From NCBI GenBank assembly GCA_902618205.1, contig CACMZL010000002.1:1-64000 (forward strand): a DNA stretch of 64,000 nucleotides, in the 5' to 3' direction. Within the stretch, counting starts at the first letter, position 1. Each line of letters starts with the position of its first letter. Below, piece after piece: positions 7,474-17,541 of this stretch. The stretch is from an uncultured Pelagibacteraceae bacterium (GTDB taxonomy: Bacteria > Pseudomonadota > Alphaproteobacteria > Pelagibacterales > Pelagibacteraceae). The notes beneath the pieces were generated by a model. The model made no database searches and was not told the DNA's origin. It worked only from the letters and a program-made list of their open reading frames with translations. The position numbers were made by a program, and so were the translations under genes.

Positions 7474-9791
7474 ATTCTTCTTCTTATATTTAAATAACCA
7501 AAGATAGATAAAAGAATAAGAGCGATAGGATAAATTATTTCTTTTTTTGGTCTATTCTGATTTTCAATTTTAAATTCATTAATAATGTCTCCCATATCTA
7601 AACCAGATTTTTTTGCAATTCCATTCCATTTTAAAGTATCAATTATGGTTTTATTATCTTCTACAACTAAGCTCATTCCATAATCATCTAAACTGAAATT
7701 TTCATCAAAACTATTTTTTTCAATTACAAATAATTTATATCTTTCGCCATACTCTGTAAGTCTAGTAATTTTAATTCTTATCTCTTTATTATAATCAAAC
7801 TGTTTTTTGTTTATTTCTTCAATACTTAAATAGTTATATTTTGGGTAAAATTTATTTAGAATAAATTCTGGAGATAATAATGATATTGAAATTATTAAAA
7901 AAATAATAATCTCATACCATCTCAGTTTATTTATAAACCATCCCTGAGTAGCAGAGGTAAATACTAAAATCCCAATCAATGAGGTTGCTATGACCATTAA
8001 GCCATGCCATATACTTTCAATACCAATTAATAATAACTCGCTGTTAAATAAGAATACAATAGGAAGTATTCCAGTTCTCAGACTATACCAAAATGCCTGG
8101 GCTCCTGTTCTTAATGGGTCTCCACCCGAAATAGCAGCAGCTGCGTAAGATGCTAAGCCAACTGGAGGTGTTACGTCTGCCATTAGACCAAAATAGAATA
8201 CGAATAAATGAACCGCAATTAAAGGAAAAATAAATCCTGATGCATTTCCAACATCAACAAGAACAGTTGCCATTAGAGACGCTACAACAACATAGTTTGC
8301 CGTAGTTGGTAAACCCATACCCAGCAGTAAACACAAAATAATAGTCAAAAATAAAAGAATAATGACATTATCTTTTGCAATCGACTCGATTACAATTATT
8401 AAATTAGTGCTCAAACCTGTAGATCCAACTGCACCAACTATTATACCTGCTGTTGCAATTGCTATTCCGACACTAACCATATTCAGGGCGCCCTTTTCGA
8501 AACCAACAATAGTTTGGTTATACCAATATATTAAAGCATTCTTAAAGTTCTTTTCTTTAAAAATTTTATTTAAAAGATTAACTATAATTAAAGTTATTGT
8601 TGCAAAAAAAATAGAGTAAGAAGCCGTAAGCCTCATATAAACTAGTAGATATATAAGAACAAATATTGGAACTAAAAAATGTATTCCTTCAAAAAATGTT
8701 TTTTTCAATTTTGGAATATCGTTTTCATCCATACCTTTTAAATTTAATTTAAGCGCTTCAAGGTGAGATATATAAAATAGTGCAATGTAAGAAATTATAG
8801 CTGGTAAAAAAGCATGTTTGACAACTTCAAAATATGTAACACCGATAAAACTTGCCATCACAAAAGCTGCTGCTCCCATAACAGGAGGCATTATTTGACC
8901 ATTAACTGATGAAGATACTTCGATTGCACCCGCTTTTTCTTTGGAAAAACCAGTCTTTTTCATAATTGGAATTGTAAATGTTCCAGTTGTAACAGTATTA
9001 GCAATTGATGATCCAGAGATTAATCCTGTCATACCAGATCCAAGAATAGCTGCTTTGGCAGGACCACCTCGCATTTTTCCAACCATTGCAAAAGCTAAAT
9101 CTAAAAAATATTTACCCCCTCCAGCAGTCTCTAAAAGTGCTCCAAAAAGTACAAAGAGAAATATGAAATCTACAGAAACACCTATCGGAATTCCGAAAAT
9201 AGCTTCTTGATCAAACCATTGAAAACCAACTAACCTTTTTAATGATAATCCACCATGAGAAATTATGTCTGGTGCATATTGCCCAAAATAAGAAAATAAC
9301 AAAAAACAAACTGCAATAACAACTAATGGGACACCTATTACTCTGCGTGTAGCCTCTAAAAGAATTAATATTCCAATTATTCCGAGTATTAACTCAATTG
9401 GAATAGTAAAATTATCGGAAAGATTTATTTTAAGTAATATTCCACCCCTATCTACTAATTGATCATAAAAAACATAAATATATAAACAACAAATTGCACC
9501 TGTTATTGCAATTAATATATCCATAAAATTTACTTTTTTACCCCTTGCATATGGAAATATTAAAAAAGCTAGTAAAAGTGCAAAGCCAAGATGAATTGCT
9601 CTAGCTGGTAAACCTTTAAACATTCCAAAATTTAACCAAAATGGAAATGGAGAAGCATACCAAAGCTGAAATAAAGACCAGGTTATTGCAATAATAGCAA
9701 CTAACTTTAAATGAAAACCTGTTAGGTTTCTTGTAGGAGAAAGATCTTCTTTAATCTTATTTTCAATTTTTTTATCTATGTCTGCTGACAT
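7470..9791 (-). CDS. TRAP transporter permease, fused small and large subunits (TAXI type)
   Basis: 773 residues dominated by hydrophobic helices. An N-terminal four-helix region precedes the large DctM-like permease with signature blocks such as GSGMTGLISGSSIANTVTTG, SSSVNGQIMPPVMGAAAF and GMGLPTTANYVV. Near the C-terminus there is a soluble, PDZ-like stretch (about 665-745) matching the DUF3394 tail often found on these permeases, then a last membrane helix. TRAP transporters import organic acids using the sodium gradient with a periplasmic binding protein. Here that protein is encoded just upstream and separated by an intrinsic terminator. Substrate unknown. Confidence 0.94.
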   Translation of the reverse strand: MSADIDKKIENKIKEDLSPTRNLTGFHLKLVAIIAITWSLFQLWYASPFPFWLNFGMFKGLPARAIHLGFALLLAFLIFPYARGKKVNFMDILIAITGAICCLYIYVFYDQLVDRGGILLKINLSDNFTIPIELILGIIGILILLEATRRVIGVPLVVIAVCFLLFSYFGQYAPDIISHGGLSLKRLVGFQWFDQEAIFGIPIGVSVDFIFLFVLFGALLETAGGGKYFLDLAFAMVGKMRGGPAKAAILGSGMTGLISGSSIANTVTTGTFTIPIMKKTGFSKEKAGAIEVSSSVNGQIMPPVMGAAAFVMASFIGVTYFEVVKHAFLPAIISYIALFYISHLEALKLNLKGMDENDIPKLKKTFFEGIHFLVPIFVLIYLLVYMRLTASYSIFFATITLIIVNLLNKIFKEKNFKNALIYWYNQTIVGFEKGALNMVSVGIAIATAGIIVGAVGSTGLSTNLIIVIESIAKDNVIILLFLTIILCLLLGMGLPTTANYVVVASLMATVLVDVGNASGFIFPLIAVHLFVFYFGLMADVTPPVGLASYAAAAISGGDPLRTGAQAFWYSLRTGILPIVFLFNSELLLIGIESIWHGLMVIATSLIGILVFTSATQGWFINKLRWYEIIIFLIISISLLSPEFILNKFYPKYNYLSIEEINKKQFDYNKEIRIKITRLTEYGERYKLFVIEKNSFDENFSLDDYGMSLVVEDNKTIIDTLKWNGIAKKSGLDMGDIINEFKIENQNRPKKEIIYPIALILLSIFGYLNIRRRI

Positions 9792-9804
9792 TCAGCTTAA
9801 TATA

Positions 9805-9840
9805 TAAAAAAAAAGGCCCAATAGATATATTGGGCCTAAA
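9805..9840 (-). terminator. Intrinsic terminator between TAXI binding protein and permease
   Basis: On the minus strand a nine-base-pair perfect stem (AGGCCCAAT / ATTGGGCCT, positions 9837-9829 and 9822-9814) with a six-base loop is followed by a run of T (9813-9806). It lies downstream of the binding-protein gene and only about 23 bases before the permease start. It should therefore act as a partial terminator that lets more binding protein than permease be made. The plus-strand reading also has T-rich sequence after the stem, so weak bidirectional action is possible. Confidence 0.88.
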
Positions 9841-9858
9841 TTTTTTATATAGATTTAA

Positions 9859-10866
9859 TTACATTAAACCAGCTTCTTTATAATATTTAACAGCTCCAGG
9901 ATGAAGTGGTGCTGATAAGCCATCAGCTATCATATTTTTTTTCTCTAAAGGAGCGAAAGCTGGATGTTGTTTTCTAAAATCATCAAAATTTTCAAAAACA
10001 GCTTTTGTAACCTGATAAACTAAATCCTCAGAAACATCCATACTTGTTACTACAGTAGCTTTAACACCAAATGTAGTTACATCTTTTTTCTGTTTAGTAT
10101 AAGTACCTTTTGGAATTGTTGCAGATGCATAATAATCAGCTCCACTAATAATTCCATCAATTACATCTCCTGTTAAATTGATTGGCATTGCTTTAGCCGC
10201 ACATGTTGCCGCTTGTTCCATTGCCCCATTTGGAAAACCTACTGAATATCCAAACGCATCAATTTTACCATCGCATAGAGCTTTTACTTGCTCTGAAGAT
10301 GTTAGCTCAGTAACTGATTTAAAGAAGCTGTTGTCAACTCCCATAGCTTTCATTAATTCTTCCATAGTTCCTCTTTGACCAGAACCTGGATTTCCAATGT
10401 TTACTACTTTTCCTTTAAGACCCATAAAATCTTTGACTTTTGCTTTTTTTCTAGCCCAGATTTGAAATGGCTCATTATGTACTGAGAATACAGCTCTTAA
10501 ATTTTTGAATTGTTTCCCTTCCCATTTGCTTGATCCATTGTAAGCATGATATTGCCAGTCAGATTGTGCTACACCAAATTGAAACTCGCCATCTTTTATT
10601 TGTCCGATGTTATAATTTGAGCCTCCAGTTGAAGGAGCGGTACATCTGTAAGCTTTATCTTTCATACCTTTTTTTCTACCATGTTCAGCACTAATTGCTG
10701 ATTTGTGTAACATTTTACAAATAGCGTTTCCTGTCTGAAAATAAACTCCAGTTGGTCCTCCTGTGCCTATTGTAAAAAACTCTGCTGATTTTGCTATTGA
10801 TCCGAATGAAAATATAGCAACAAAAATAATCAGAGAGCTTGATATTGTTGATAATATTTTTTTCAT
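9859..10866 (-). CDS. TAXI-family TRAP transporter substrate-binding protein
   Basis: 335 residues with a signal peptide (basic MKK start, hydrophobic stretch, cleavage after about AKSA at residue ~28). The following FFTIGTGGPTGVYFQTGNAI is the characteristic N-terminal TAXI motif, and KVVNIGNPGSGQRGTMEELM is the second ligand-site block. It is a periplasmic receptor that hands its ligand to the fused TRAP permease encoded next on the same strand. TAXI proteins have been associated with glutamate and other carboxylates; the ligand cannot be read here. It is first in a two-gene operon, with an intrinsic terminator after it. Confidence 0.95.
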   Translation of the reverse strand: MKKILSTISSSLIIFVAIFSFGSIAKSAEFFTIGTGGPTGVYFQTGNAICKMLHKSAISAEHGRKKGMKDKAYRCTAPSTGGSNYNIGQIKDGEFQFGVAQSDWQYHAYNGSSKWEGKQFKNLRAVFSVHNEPFQIWARKKAKVKDFMGLKGKVVNIGNPGSGQRGTMEELMKAMGVDNSFFKSVTELTSSEQVKALCDGKIDAFGYSVGFPNGAMEQAATCAAKAMPINLTGDVIDGIISGADYYASATIPKGTYTKQKKDVTTFGVKATVVTSMDVSEDLVYQVTKAVFENFDDFRKQHPAFAPLEKKNMIADGLSAPLHPGAVKYYKEAGLM

Positions 10867-10974
10867 ATACCCTCTCTAAAGTTTTAAAATTGAATCTAAC
10901 TATTTATTACTACGAGTGTCTAGTAAATTCAGTTAATATAAGTATTGTTAATTAAGGAATTTTTTAACTGATTA

Positions 10975-12198
10975 TTATTTTTCAACCCAAGATTTTAATT
11001 TATTTACTCCTTCTACAACCTTAGGGGCGTACAATTTTATTAACTCATCATTAATATCAGTTTTTTCATTAATATTTTTCATAAATATATCGCCGTCAAA
11101 ATCTGTAAAACTTAGACGAACAATCATCCTTTTTTCATCAAATCCAAAGTCACTTCCTGGAAGTAAAGCAATATTTAAATTAGTTAAAATTTCATCACAC
11201 ATGATTGAAGAATTATTAAATTTCTTGTTCAAAAATTCAGGCATCAAATAAAAGCCACCCATGGGTTTGTTCATAATAATATTATTAGATTTTAAATTTC
11301 TATATACGTATTCTCCAACAGCTTTAAGAATTTTTTTTGATTTTAAGATATATTCATCATGGTTAGCATTAAAAGCAGATATTGCAGCAAACTGTATTGG
11401 TGAACTTACGGCGGAAAATGTTTCACTTGCTAAAACTTTCATAGATTTAAGTAATTCAATTTTTTTCTTTGGTATTATAAAGTACCCAAGTCTCCATCCT
11501 CCAGCGCCACACCATTTACTAAGTCCGTTACTTATTACGACATTATCAGGGCAGTGTTCGAAAATAGAAATATAATTTTCATCAAATGTTAATTCAGAAT
11601 AAATTTCATCCGATAAAACTAAAATATTATACTTTTTTACTATTAAAGAAATTTCTTTCAAATTTTCGCATACTTGTCCTGATGGATTATTTGGAGAATT
11701 AAGAAATAAAAGATATTTTTTATCTGGTTTTTTTAAAATAATTTTTTCTATTTCTTGAGCTTTAGGAAACCAATTATTTTCAGCAGATGTTTGTATCCAA
11801 TTATAGTTATTTTTAGCTATTATTGATTGTGGCTTATAAGATACCCAACTTGGAGCTGGCAATAAAACTTCGCCTTCAAATGCTAAATGCATCAAGAACA
11901 TAAGCTCTTTGGTACCAGGACCAATTATGACTTGATCTGAGTCAAAATTATAATTTTTCTTTTTTGACTCATATTTTGCAATTGAACGTCTTAATTTATC
12001 TAATCCTTGGATAGGTAAATAACTTTTTTGATGTGCATTTTTTTTTAATTCTTCAACAATAGTAATTGGAACTGGAAATGGTGATTGTCCAAATCCAAAC
12101 TTAATAATATTTTTTCCCTCAATTTCGATAACTTTTGATTTTTCATTTATTTTTAGTGTTGCTGATAAACTTAGGTTTTTGATTGTATCTTTGATCAT
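10975..12198 (-). CDS. Class I/II pyridoxal-phosphate aminotransferase
   Basis: 407 residues of the fold-type I aspartate aminotransferase superfamily. Seen are the N-terminal FGFGQSPFPVP, the phosphate/ring region GPGTKELMFL, LNSPNNPSGQV, the Asp-containing VLSDEIYSELTF, the Schiff-base lysine in SNGLSKWCGAGGWRLGY, and the substrate-carboxylate Arg in MIVRLSF. It transfers amino groups between an amino acid and a 2-oxo acid in the cytosol; specificity is undetermined. The start overlaps the stop of acetoacetyl-CoA synthetase by one base, suggesting the two are co-transcribed. The C-terminal ~30 residues look like an added helix. Confidence 0.92.
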   Translation of the reverse strand: MIKDTIKNLSLSATLKINEKSKVIEIEGKNIIKFGFGQSPFPVPITIVEELKKNAHQKSYLPIQGLDKLRRSIAKYESKKKNYNFDSDQVIIGPGTKELMFLMHLAFEGEVLLPAPSWVSYKPQSIIAKNNYNWIQTSAENNWFPKAQEIEKIILKKPDKKYLLFLNSPNNPSGQVCENLKEISLIVKKYNILVLSDEIYSELTFDENYISIFEHCPDNVVISNGLSKWCGAGGWRLGYFIIPKKKIELLKSMKVLASETFSAVSSPIQFAAISAFNANHDEYILKSKKILKAVGEYVYRNLKSNNIIMNKPMGGFYLMPEFLNKKFNNSSIMCDEILTNLNIALLPGSDFGFDEKRMIVRLSFTDFDGDIFMKNINEKTDINDELIKLYAPKVVEGVNKLKSWVEK

Positions 12199-14153
12199 TA
12201 CGATTTTAATTCAGTAAGATTTTTATATTCATTTAAAGCAAAAGGATTGGATAATGCTTCAATATTATTTATTTTGTTGCCATCTATTATATTTTTAACA
12301 GCTACCTCTACAATTTTACCATTCTTAGTTCTGGGAATATCATTTACTGCAATTATTTTAGCAGGTACATGTCTTGGAGAAGCCTCATATCTAATTGTTG
12401 TTTTTAATTTCGAAATTAATTTTTCATTTAATCTATTATTTTTTGATAATATTACAAAAAGTATTATTCTTACATCATTATCCCAAGATTGACCTACTAC
12501 GATAGACTCTTTTACTTCTTTAAATTTTTCTACAACAGAATAAATTTCAGCTGTGCCAAGTCTAACACCGCCTGGGTTTAATGTTGCATCAGATCTTCCA
12601 TAAATAATATAAGACCCATTATTCTTTCTCTCGGCATAATCTCCATGATGCCAAATATTTTTAAATTTTGAAAAATAAGCTTTTTTATATTTAACTTTTC
12701 CAGGATCATTCCAAAATTTTAAAGGCATTGATGGAAAAGGGTTTCTGCAAACTAATTCTCCTTTTTTATTTAAAATTGATTTACCTTTTTCAGAAAACAC
12801 TGCTGTATCCATGCCAAGACCATTGTTTTGTATTTCGCCAATATTTACAGATGAATAAATGTTTCCATTTACAAAACAGGAGACAATATCTGTTCCTCCA
12901 GAAATAGATGCTAAATGAACATTTTTTTTTATATTTCTGTAAACAAATTCAAAGCCATCTTTAGAAAGTGGAGATCCTGTAGAACAAATTGTTTTTAAAA
13001 ACTTGAGTTTTATTTTTTCTTTTACCTTAACATTCTGTTTAATAAGTTGATCAATATATTTCGCACTTATACCAAATAGAGTAACTTTCTCCTTATTTGC
13101 AATTTTTAACAATAACTCTGGAGATTTATGCATAGGAAAACCATCAAATAGCAATATTGATGCTTTAGATGCTAGGGCTGTAATAAGCCAATTCCACATC
13201 ATCCATCCACAAGTTGTAAAGTAAAATACATTATCATTTGGTTTTATATTGCAATGTAATTGATGCTCTTTCAAATGTTGCAATAAAACACCGCCAGATC
13301 TATGGCAAATACATTTTGGTTTACCTGTAGTGCCGCTTGAATATAAAATTGCTAATTCGTGGTCAAAATCAAATTTTTTTAATTTATTCCTGCTTATTTC
13401 AAGTTTTTTAATCTCAGTGAAATTATAAATTTTTATATTTTTAATTTTGTTAAATTTTCTTAATTTTTTTCCAGGGTAATTTAAAATTAATACTGATTTT
13501 ATACTTTTTATTTTTTTTAATATTTTAGGCAATCTCTCAATAATATTTATTTCCTTTCCGTTATAATAATATTTATCAGTAATAACTAGTAATTTAGGTT
13601 TAATTTGGGAAAAACGTTCGATAACACCAGGTACACCAAAATCAGGTGAGCACGAGCTCCAGATTGATCCTATAGCGCTAGCACCTAAAAAACACTCAAC
13701 TGTTTCTATCTGATTTGGAGTATATGCTGCTATCCTATCCTTTTCAGAAATATTTATTTTTTTGTAAAATGTAATTATTTTTTTTACATCTATATTAAGT
13801 TCTTTCCAGGATTTTTGCTCTCTGTAACCATTTTCACTAACAAATGTGATAGCTTTTTGATTGGAATTTTTAGCTAAAAGATTTTCTGCAAAATTTAATT
13901 TTGAATTAACAAAAAACTTACTATTAATAAGATCCTTTGTTAGTTTAAATTTATCAGTTTTTGCTCCAATTATTTCAAAATAGTTCCAAATAGAATTCCA
14001 AAAATCTTTTGGATTTTTTACACTCCAGTTTAGTAACTTTTTATATTTTCCAGAAAAATTGTATTTATAATTCTTTGAAACAAACTTCTCGTATTTAAAT
14101 AAATTCGAATTCTTTATAAGTTCTCTTGACGGTTCCCAAAGTTTTTTAGGCAT
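12198..14153 (-). CDS. aacS: Acetoacetyl-CoA synthetase
   Basis: 651 residues, the normal length for AacS. The N-terminal cap begins KLWEPSRELIKNSNLFKYEKF, typical of acetoacetate-CoA ligases rather than acetyl-CoA synthetases. The adenylation domain carries the P-loop ILYSSGTTGKPKC and the block YIIYGRSDATLNPGGVRLGTAEI, and the C-terminal domain has the catalytic lysine in PRTKNGKIVEVAVK. It activates acetoacetate to acetoacetyl-CoA, feeding ketone bodies or the products of leucine and other breakdown into central metabolism. It is first in an operon with an aminotransferase and faces away from the helicase operon across a 162-base gap. Confidence 0.94.
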   Translation of the reverse strand: MPKKLWEPSRELIKNSNLFKYEKFVSKNYKYNFSGKYKKLLNWSVKNPKDFWNSIWNYFEIIGAKTDKFKLTKDLINSKFFVNSKLNFAENLLAKNSNQKAITFVSENGYREQKSWKELNIDVKKIITFYKKINISEKDRIAAYTPNQIETVECFLGASAIGSIWSSCSPDFGVPGVIERFSQIKPKLLVITDKYYYNGKEINIIERLPKILKKIKSIKSVLILNYPGKKLRKFNKIKNIKIYNFTEIKKLEISRNKLKKFDFDHELAILYSSGTTGKPKCICHRSGGVLLQHLKEHQLHCNIKPNDNVFYFTTCGWMMWNWLITALASKASILLFDGFPMHKSPELLLKIANKEKVTLFGISAKYIDQLIKQNVKVKEKIKLKFLKTICSTGSPLSKDGFEFVYRNIKKNVHLASISGGTDIVSCFVNGNIYSSVNIGEIQNNGLGMDTAVFSEKGKSILNKKGELVCRNPFPSMPLKFWNDPGKVKYKKAYFSKFKNIWHHGDYAERKNNGSYIIYGRSDATLNPGGVRLGTAEIYSVVEKFKEVKESIVVGQSWDNDVRIILFVILSKNNRLNEKLISKLKTTIRYEASPRHVPAKIIAVNDIPRTKNGKIVEVAVKNIIDGNKINNIEALSNPFALNEYKNLTELKS

Positions 14154-14315
14154 TAAAAATTTATATTTATATTGTAAAATTTATGCTAACCTTAGATGAT
14201 AAAAATTGAAAATGAGAACTTTTTCCTATCTGATTCGGACTAGTTTTAGTCTATTTTTGTTCTTTTTGAGTAACAAAATATAGTAGGCCAAAAAAAGACC
14301 ATACTAAAAGTTGAT

Positions 14316-16796
14316 ATGTCAAAAAATAAGATCACAGCAGTCCTTGGACCTACAAATACTGGTAAGACCTTTTTAGCTATAGAGACAATGCTTTCTTTTG
14401 AAAGTGGAATGATAGGATTTCCCCTAAGACTTCTGGCGAGAGAAGTTTACGACAAAATAATACAAAAAGTAGATGCTTCGAAGGTAGCCCTTATTACAGG
14501 GGAAGAAAAAATTATACCACTTAATGCTAAGTATTTTTTATGTACTGTAGAATCAATGCCTGTAGATAAGGTTTTAGATTTCGTAGGTATTGATGAAATT
14601 CAAATGTGTTCAGATCAGGAAAGAGGTCATATTTTTACAGATAGATTATTAAATCTGAGAGGTGAAAAATTAACAATGTTAATGGGTTCAAATACTATTA
14701 AAAATATTATTCAAAAACTTGATGAAGATGTTGAATTTATAAACAAACAAAGATTATCAAAGCTATCATTTGGAGGACATAAAAAAATTTCAAGAATCGA
14801 GAGAAAAAGTGCAATAATAGCTTTTTCAACAGAAGAAGTTTATGCGATCGCAGAATTATTAAGAAGACAAAAAGGTGGTGCAGCAATTGTGATGGGATCT
14901 CTCAGTCCTAAAACTAGAAATGCTCAAGTAAATTTATATCAATCAGGGGACGTTGATTATCTGGTTGCTACTGATGCTATTGGAATGGGAATAAATATGG
15001 ATTTAGATCATGTTTACTTCTCAAACTTAAAAAAGTTTGATGGAAAAAAAATAAGAAGACTAAAATTATCAGAAATTGGACAAATTTCAGGAAGAGCAGG
15101 TCGATATTTAAATGATGGCAGTTTTGGTATTACAGGTGAATGTGGTGAAATTAACCCAGAAGAGATTGAATTTTTAGAAAATCACAATTTTCCAGAAATA
15201 CAAAATATATTTTGGAGAAATTCCAACTTAAAATTCAATAATAAAGAAAATCTACTGAAATCATTAGAAGAAAAACCTGATAAAGATTGGTTAAGAAGAG
15301 TTGGAGAATGTGAAGATGAGAAAGTTTTAAAATATTTTTTAAAAGAAAATAATAGCTCTATAGAAAATAATTCAAATGTTCTAAAAATTCTGTGGGAATG
15401 TTGTCAAATACCTGATTTTGTTAAGAAAAATTATGGTCATCATTTGGAAGTTGTTGGAAAGGTATTTAATTTTTTAATAAGTGAAGAAAAAAAAGTGCCA
15501 AATTATTATATGAAAAAACAGCTTTCAATGCTTGATAAACTTGAAGGAAATGTAGATTCAATTTCAAATAGAATATCTAATGTTAGAACTTGGTCATATG
15601 TTTCAAACAAATCTAATTGGGTTGAGAATCAAGATTATTGGATTGAAAGAACTAAAAACTTAGAAGATAAATTATCTGATAGACTTCACGACGAATTAAC
15701 AAAAACATTTATAGATAAAAGAGCCAGTGTTTTAGCAAAAGGCTTAAAGCAAGATATTGAATTAAAAACCGAGATTGTTGAGAAAGAAAAAGTATTAATT
15801 AATGGTCAATATATTGGAATTTTAAAAGGGTTGAAGTTGCAATTAGATTTTAAAGTAGATGCCCTAGATGCAGATATTAAATCATTAAAAAAAGCTGCAA
15901 GGCAAAATGTAGGTCCAGAAATAATTAATAGAATACAACAAATAATAGATACTGGACTAATAGAGTTAAAAGATGATTTTAAAATTTATTGGAGAAATGA
16001 TCCTATAGGGAAACTAATACCTGGATCTGATTACCTTAATCCAAAAATAGATTTAATGATTGACGAAATGATTGAAAATAACCAAAGAAATAATTTAAAC
16101 GATTATCTAAATCAATGGATTAAAAAAAAAATTGAAACTGAACTAAATAGCTTAATTGAATTAAAAAATATAAAGGAGGAAAACCCTGAACTTAGAGCTT
16201 TAGCCTACAGACTTTATGAAAATAACGGTGTTATAAAAAGATCAAACATCAATGAGTACTTAAAAAAAATCAATCAAGATGATAGGAAAAAATTGAGAAA
16301 ACTGGGGGTTAAGTTTGGAAGATACCATATATTTCTATTTAAGTTATTCAAACCAAATTCTGTATCTTTAAGAATATTACTATGGAAGAATTATAATAAT
16401 GAATATTTAAATTTAACACCGCCAACTTTTGGATTAAACTTTTTGAATAATATGAAATCTACAAATAAAGATTTTATGTTACTTTGTGGCTTTGAAAAAT
16501 TTGATGATATATACGTTAGAATAGATATACTTGAAAGATTATTCTTATTAATATTCAATTCAGAAAAAGATTACAAAAAAGAGATAAAAGTCATACCTGA
16601 AATGTTAAACTTGCTTGGTTGTTCAAAGGAAAATTTTAATAAGCTTCTAAAAAAAATGAACTATAAAATTTACGAGAAAGAAAATGAGTTCTATATAAAA
16701 TATATCCCATTAAAAAAGAAAATTTTTAAAAAACATGACAAAAAAGACTATTCTAATAACCCTTTCAATGTATTAAATGAATTAAATTTAAAATAA
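14316..16796 (+). CDS. SUV3-like DExH RNA helicase
   Basis: 826 residues. Helicase motif I is GPTNTGKT, motif II is the DEIQ variant diagnostic of SUV3 relatives (FVGIDEIQM), and motif VI is QISGRAGRY. The long C-terminal half (about 330-826) is lysine- and leucine-rich and typical of the alphaproteobacterial homologues of the mitochondrial degradosome helicase. Likely role: ATP-driven RNA unwinding in RNA turnover. It is first of four genes; its last base overlaps the start of the TerB-like gene (TAATG). The helicase family call is firm, the cellular role is inferred from mitochondrial SUV3. Confidence 0.92.
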   Translation: MSKNKITAVLGPTNTGKTFLAIETMLSFESGMIGFPLRLLAREVYDKIIQKVDASKVALITGEEKIIPLNAKYFLCTVESMPVDKVLDFVGIDEIQMCSDQERGHIFTDRLLNLRGEKLTMLMGSNTIKNIIQKLDEDVEFINKQRLSKLSFGGHKKISRIERKSAIIAFSTEEVYAIAELLRRQKGGAAIVMGSLSPKTRNAQVNLYQSGDVDYLVATDAIGMGINMDLDHVYFSNLKKFDGKKIRRLKLSEIGQISGRAGRYLNDGSFGITGECGEINPEEIEFLENHNFPEIQNIFWRNSNLKFNNKENLLKSLEEKPDKDWLRRVGECEDEKVLKYFLKENNSSIENNSNVLKILWECCQIPDFVKKNYGHHLEVVGKVFNFLISEEKKVPNYYMKKQLSMLDKLEGNVDSISNRISNVRTWSYVSNKSNWVENQDYWIERTKNLEDKLSDRLHDELTKTFIDKRASVLAKGLKQDIELKTEIVEKEKVLINGQYIGILKGLKLQLDFKVDALDADIKSLKKAARQNVGPEIINRIQQIIDTGLIELKDDFKIYWRNDPIGKLIPGSDYLNPKIDLMIDEMIENNQRNNLNDYLNQWIKKKIETELNSLIELKNIKEENPELRALAYRLYENNGVIKRSNINEYLKKINQDDRKKLRKLGVKFGRYHIFLFKLFKPNSVSLRILLWKNYNNEYLNLTPPTFGLNFLNNMKSTNKDFMLLCGFEKFDDIYVRIDILERLFLLIFNSEKDYKKEIKVIPEMLNLLGCSKENFNKLLKKMNYKIYEKENEFYIKYIPLKKKIFKKHDKKDYSNNPFNVLNELNLK

Positions 16797-17218
16797 TGTT
16801 TCGCTTATTTAAAAAAAAAGAGAATGAAAGTGATGAAAATCATTTGTCTTTAATTAGTGTCGCTGCCCTTCTAATACACTCAGCAAAAATAGATCAAAAT
16901 TTTACTGAAAAAGAGAGAGCCATAATTAAAAAAGCTTTGATAGAAATGGGTGCTGATGAAAAAAACTTAGATCAAATAATAAAAGATGCAGAATTTAAAG
17001 AAAAAGACTCAAACCAAATCTTAGAATTTACTAAAGAGGTTAAAAATAAAAATATAGATGAAAAAAAGATAGTTATTGAGGCATTATGGAACATAATTTA
17101 TTCAGATGAAAATGCAGATATTTATGAGACAAACTTAATGAGAAGACTTGCTGGACTATTATACCTCGATTCTAAAATAGTTGGAGATTTAAAAGAGAAA
17201 GCCAAATCTAAACTATGA
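16796..17218 (+). CDS. TerB-like (tellurite-resistance type helical) protein
   Basis: 140 residues, all-helical by composition, with the TerB/DjlA-type pattern: [29 protein letters not shown], then a repeat-like second half [30 protein letters not shown]. TerB domains bind metals through acidic residues and appear in membrane-associated or stress proteins; the function here is not known. It overlaps the helicase by one base and ferredoxin by four. In related alphaproteobacteria an S4 RNA-binding protein often sits near this place, so the TerB protein may be a lineage-specific substitute. Confidence 0.82.
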   Translation: MFRLFKKKENESDENHLSLISVAALLIHSAKIDQNFTEKERAIIKKALIEMGADEKNLDQIIKDAEFKEKDSNQILEFTKEVKNKNIDEKKIVIEALWNIIYSDENADIYETNLMRRLAGLLYLDSKIVGDLKEKAKSKL

Positions 17219-17541
17219 CTTATCTAGTTAATGACAAATGTATAAAATGTAAGCATACGACTTGTGTCGATGTATGCCCGGTAGATTGCTTCTATGAAGG
17301 AAAAAATATGCTTGTAATTAAACCTGATGAGTGTATAGATTGTGGCGTTTGTGAACCAGAGTGTCCAATAGATGCTATAGTTTCAGACACAGAGGCTGGA
17401 AGTGAAAAGTGGTTAGAAGTCAATAAAAAGTATTCGGAAATATGGCCTAACATTACTGAAGCAAAAGATCCATTGCCTGATCACGAAAAATATAAAGATG
17501 AAGAAAATAAGTTTGATAAATACTTTGAAGAAAACATTTAA
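17215..17541 (+). CDS. fdxA: 7Fe ferredoxin
   Basis: 108 residues with two cysteine clusters: C9IKCKHTTC plus VCPVDCF for the 3Fe-4S/4Fe-4S arrangement, and [16 protein letters not shown] for the second 4Fe-4S cluster. The ~50-residue C-terminal extension ([19 protein letters not shown]) is that of proteobacterial FdxA. It is a cytosolic one-electron carrier; its partner is not shown by context. It is third in the helicase-terB-fdxA-carD run. Its start overlaps the previous stop by four bases and its tail overlaps the carD start by 44 bases. Confidence 0.95.
   Translation: MTYLVNDKCIKCKHTTCVDVCPVDCFYEGKNMLVIKPDECIDCGVCEPECPIDAIVSDTEAGSEKWLEVNKKYSEIWPNITEAKDPLPDHEKYKDEENKFDKYFEENI

Noticed and set aside
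14237..14266. Small hairpin GGACTA-GTTT-TAGTCT followed by T-rich sequence in the acetoacetyl-CoA synthetase/helicase gap
   Set aside because: Only six weak pairs including one G-T; in this divergent gap no plus-strand transcript is expected that needs ending. It could be a leader attenuator but the evidence is too thin.
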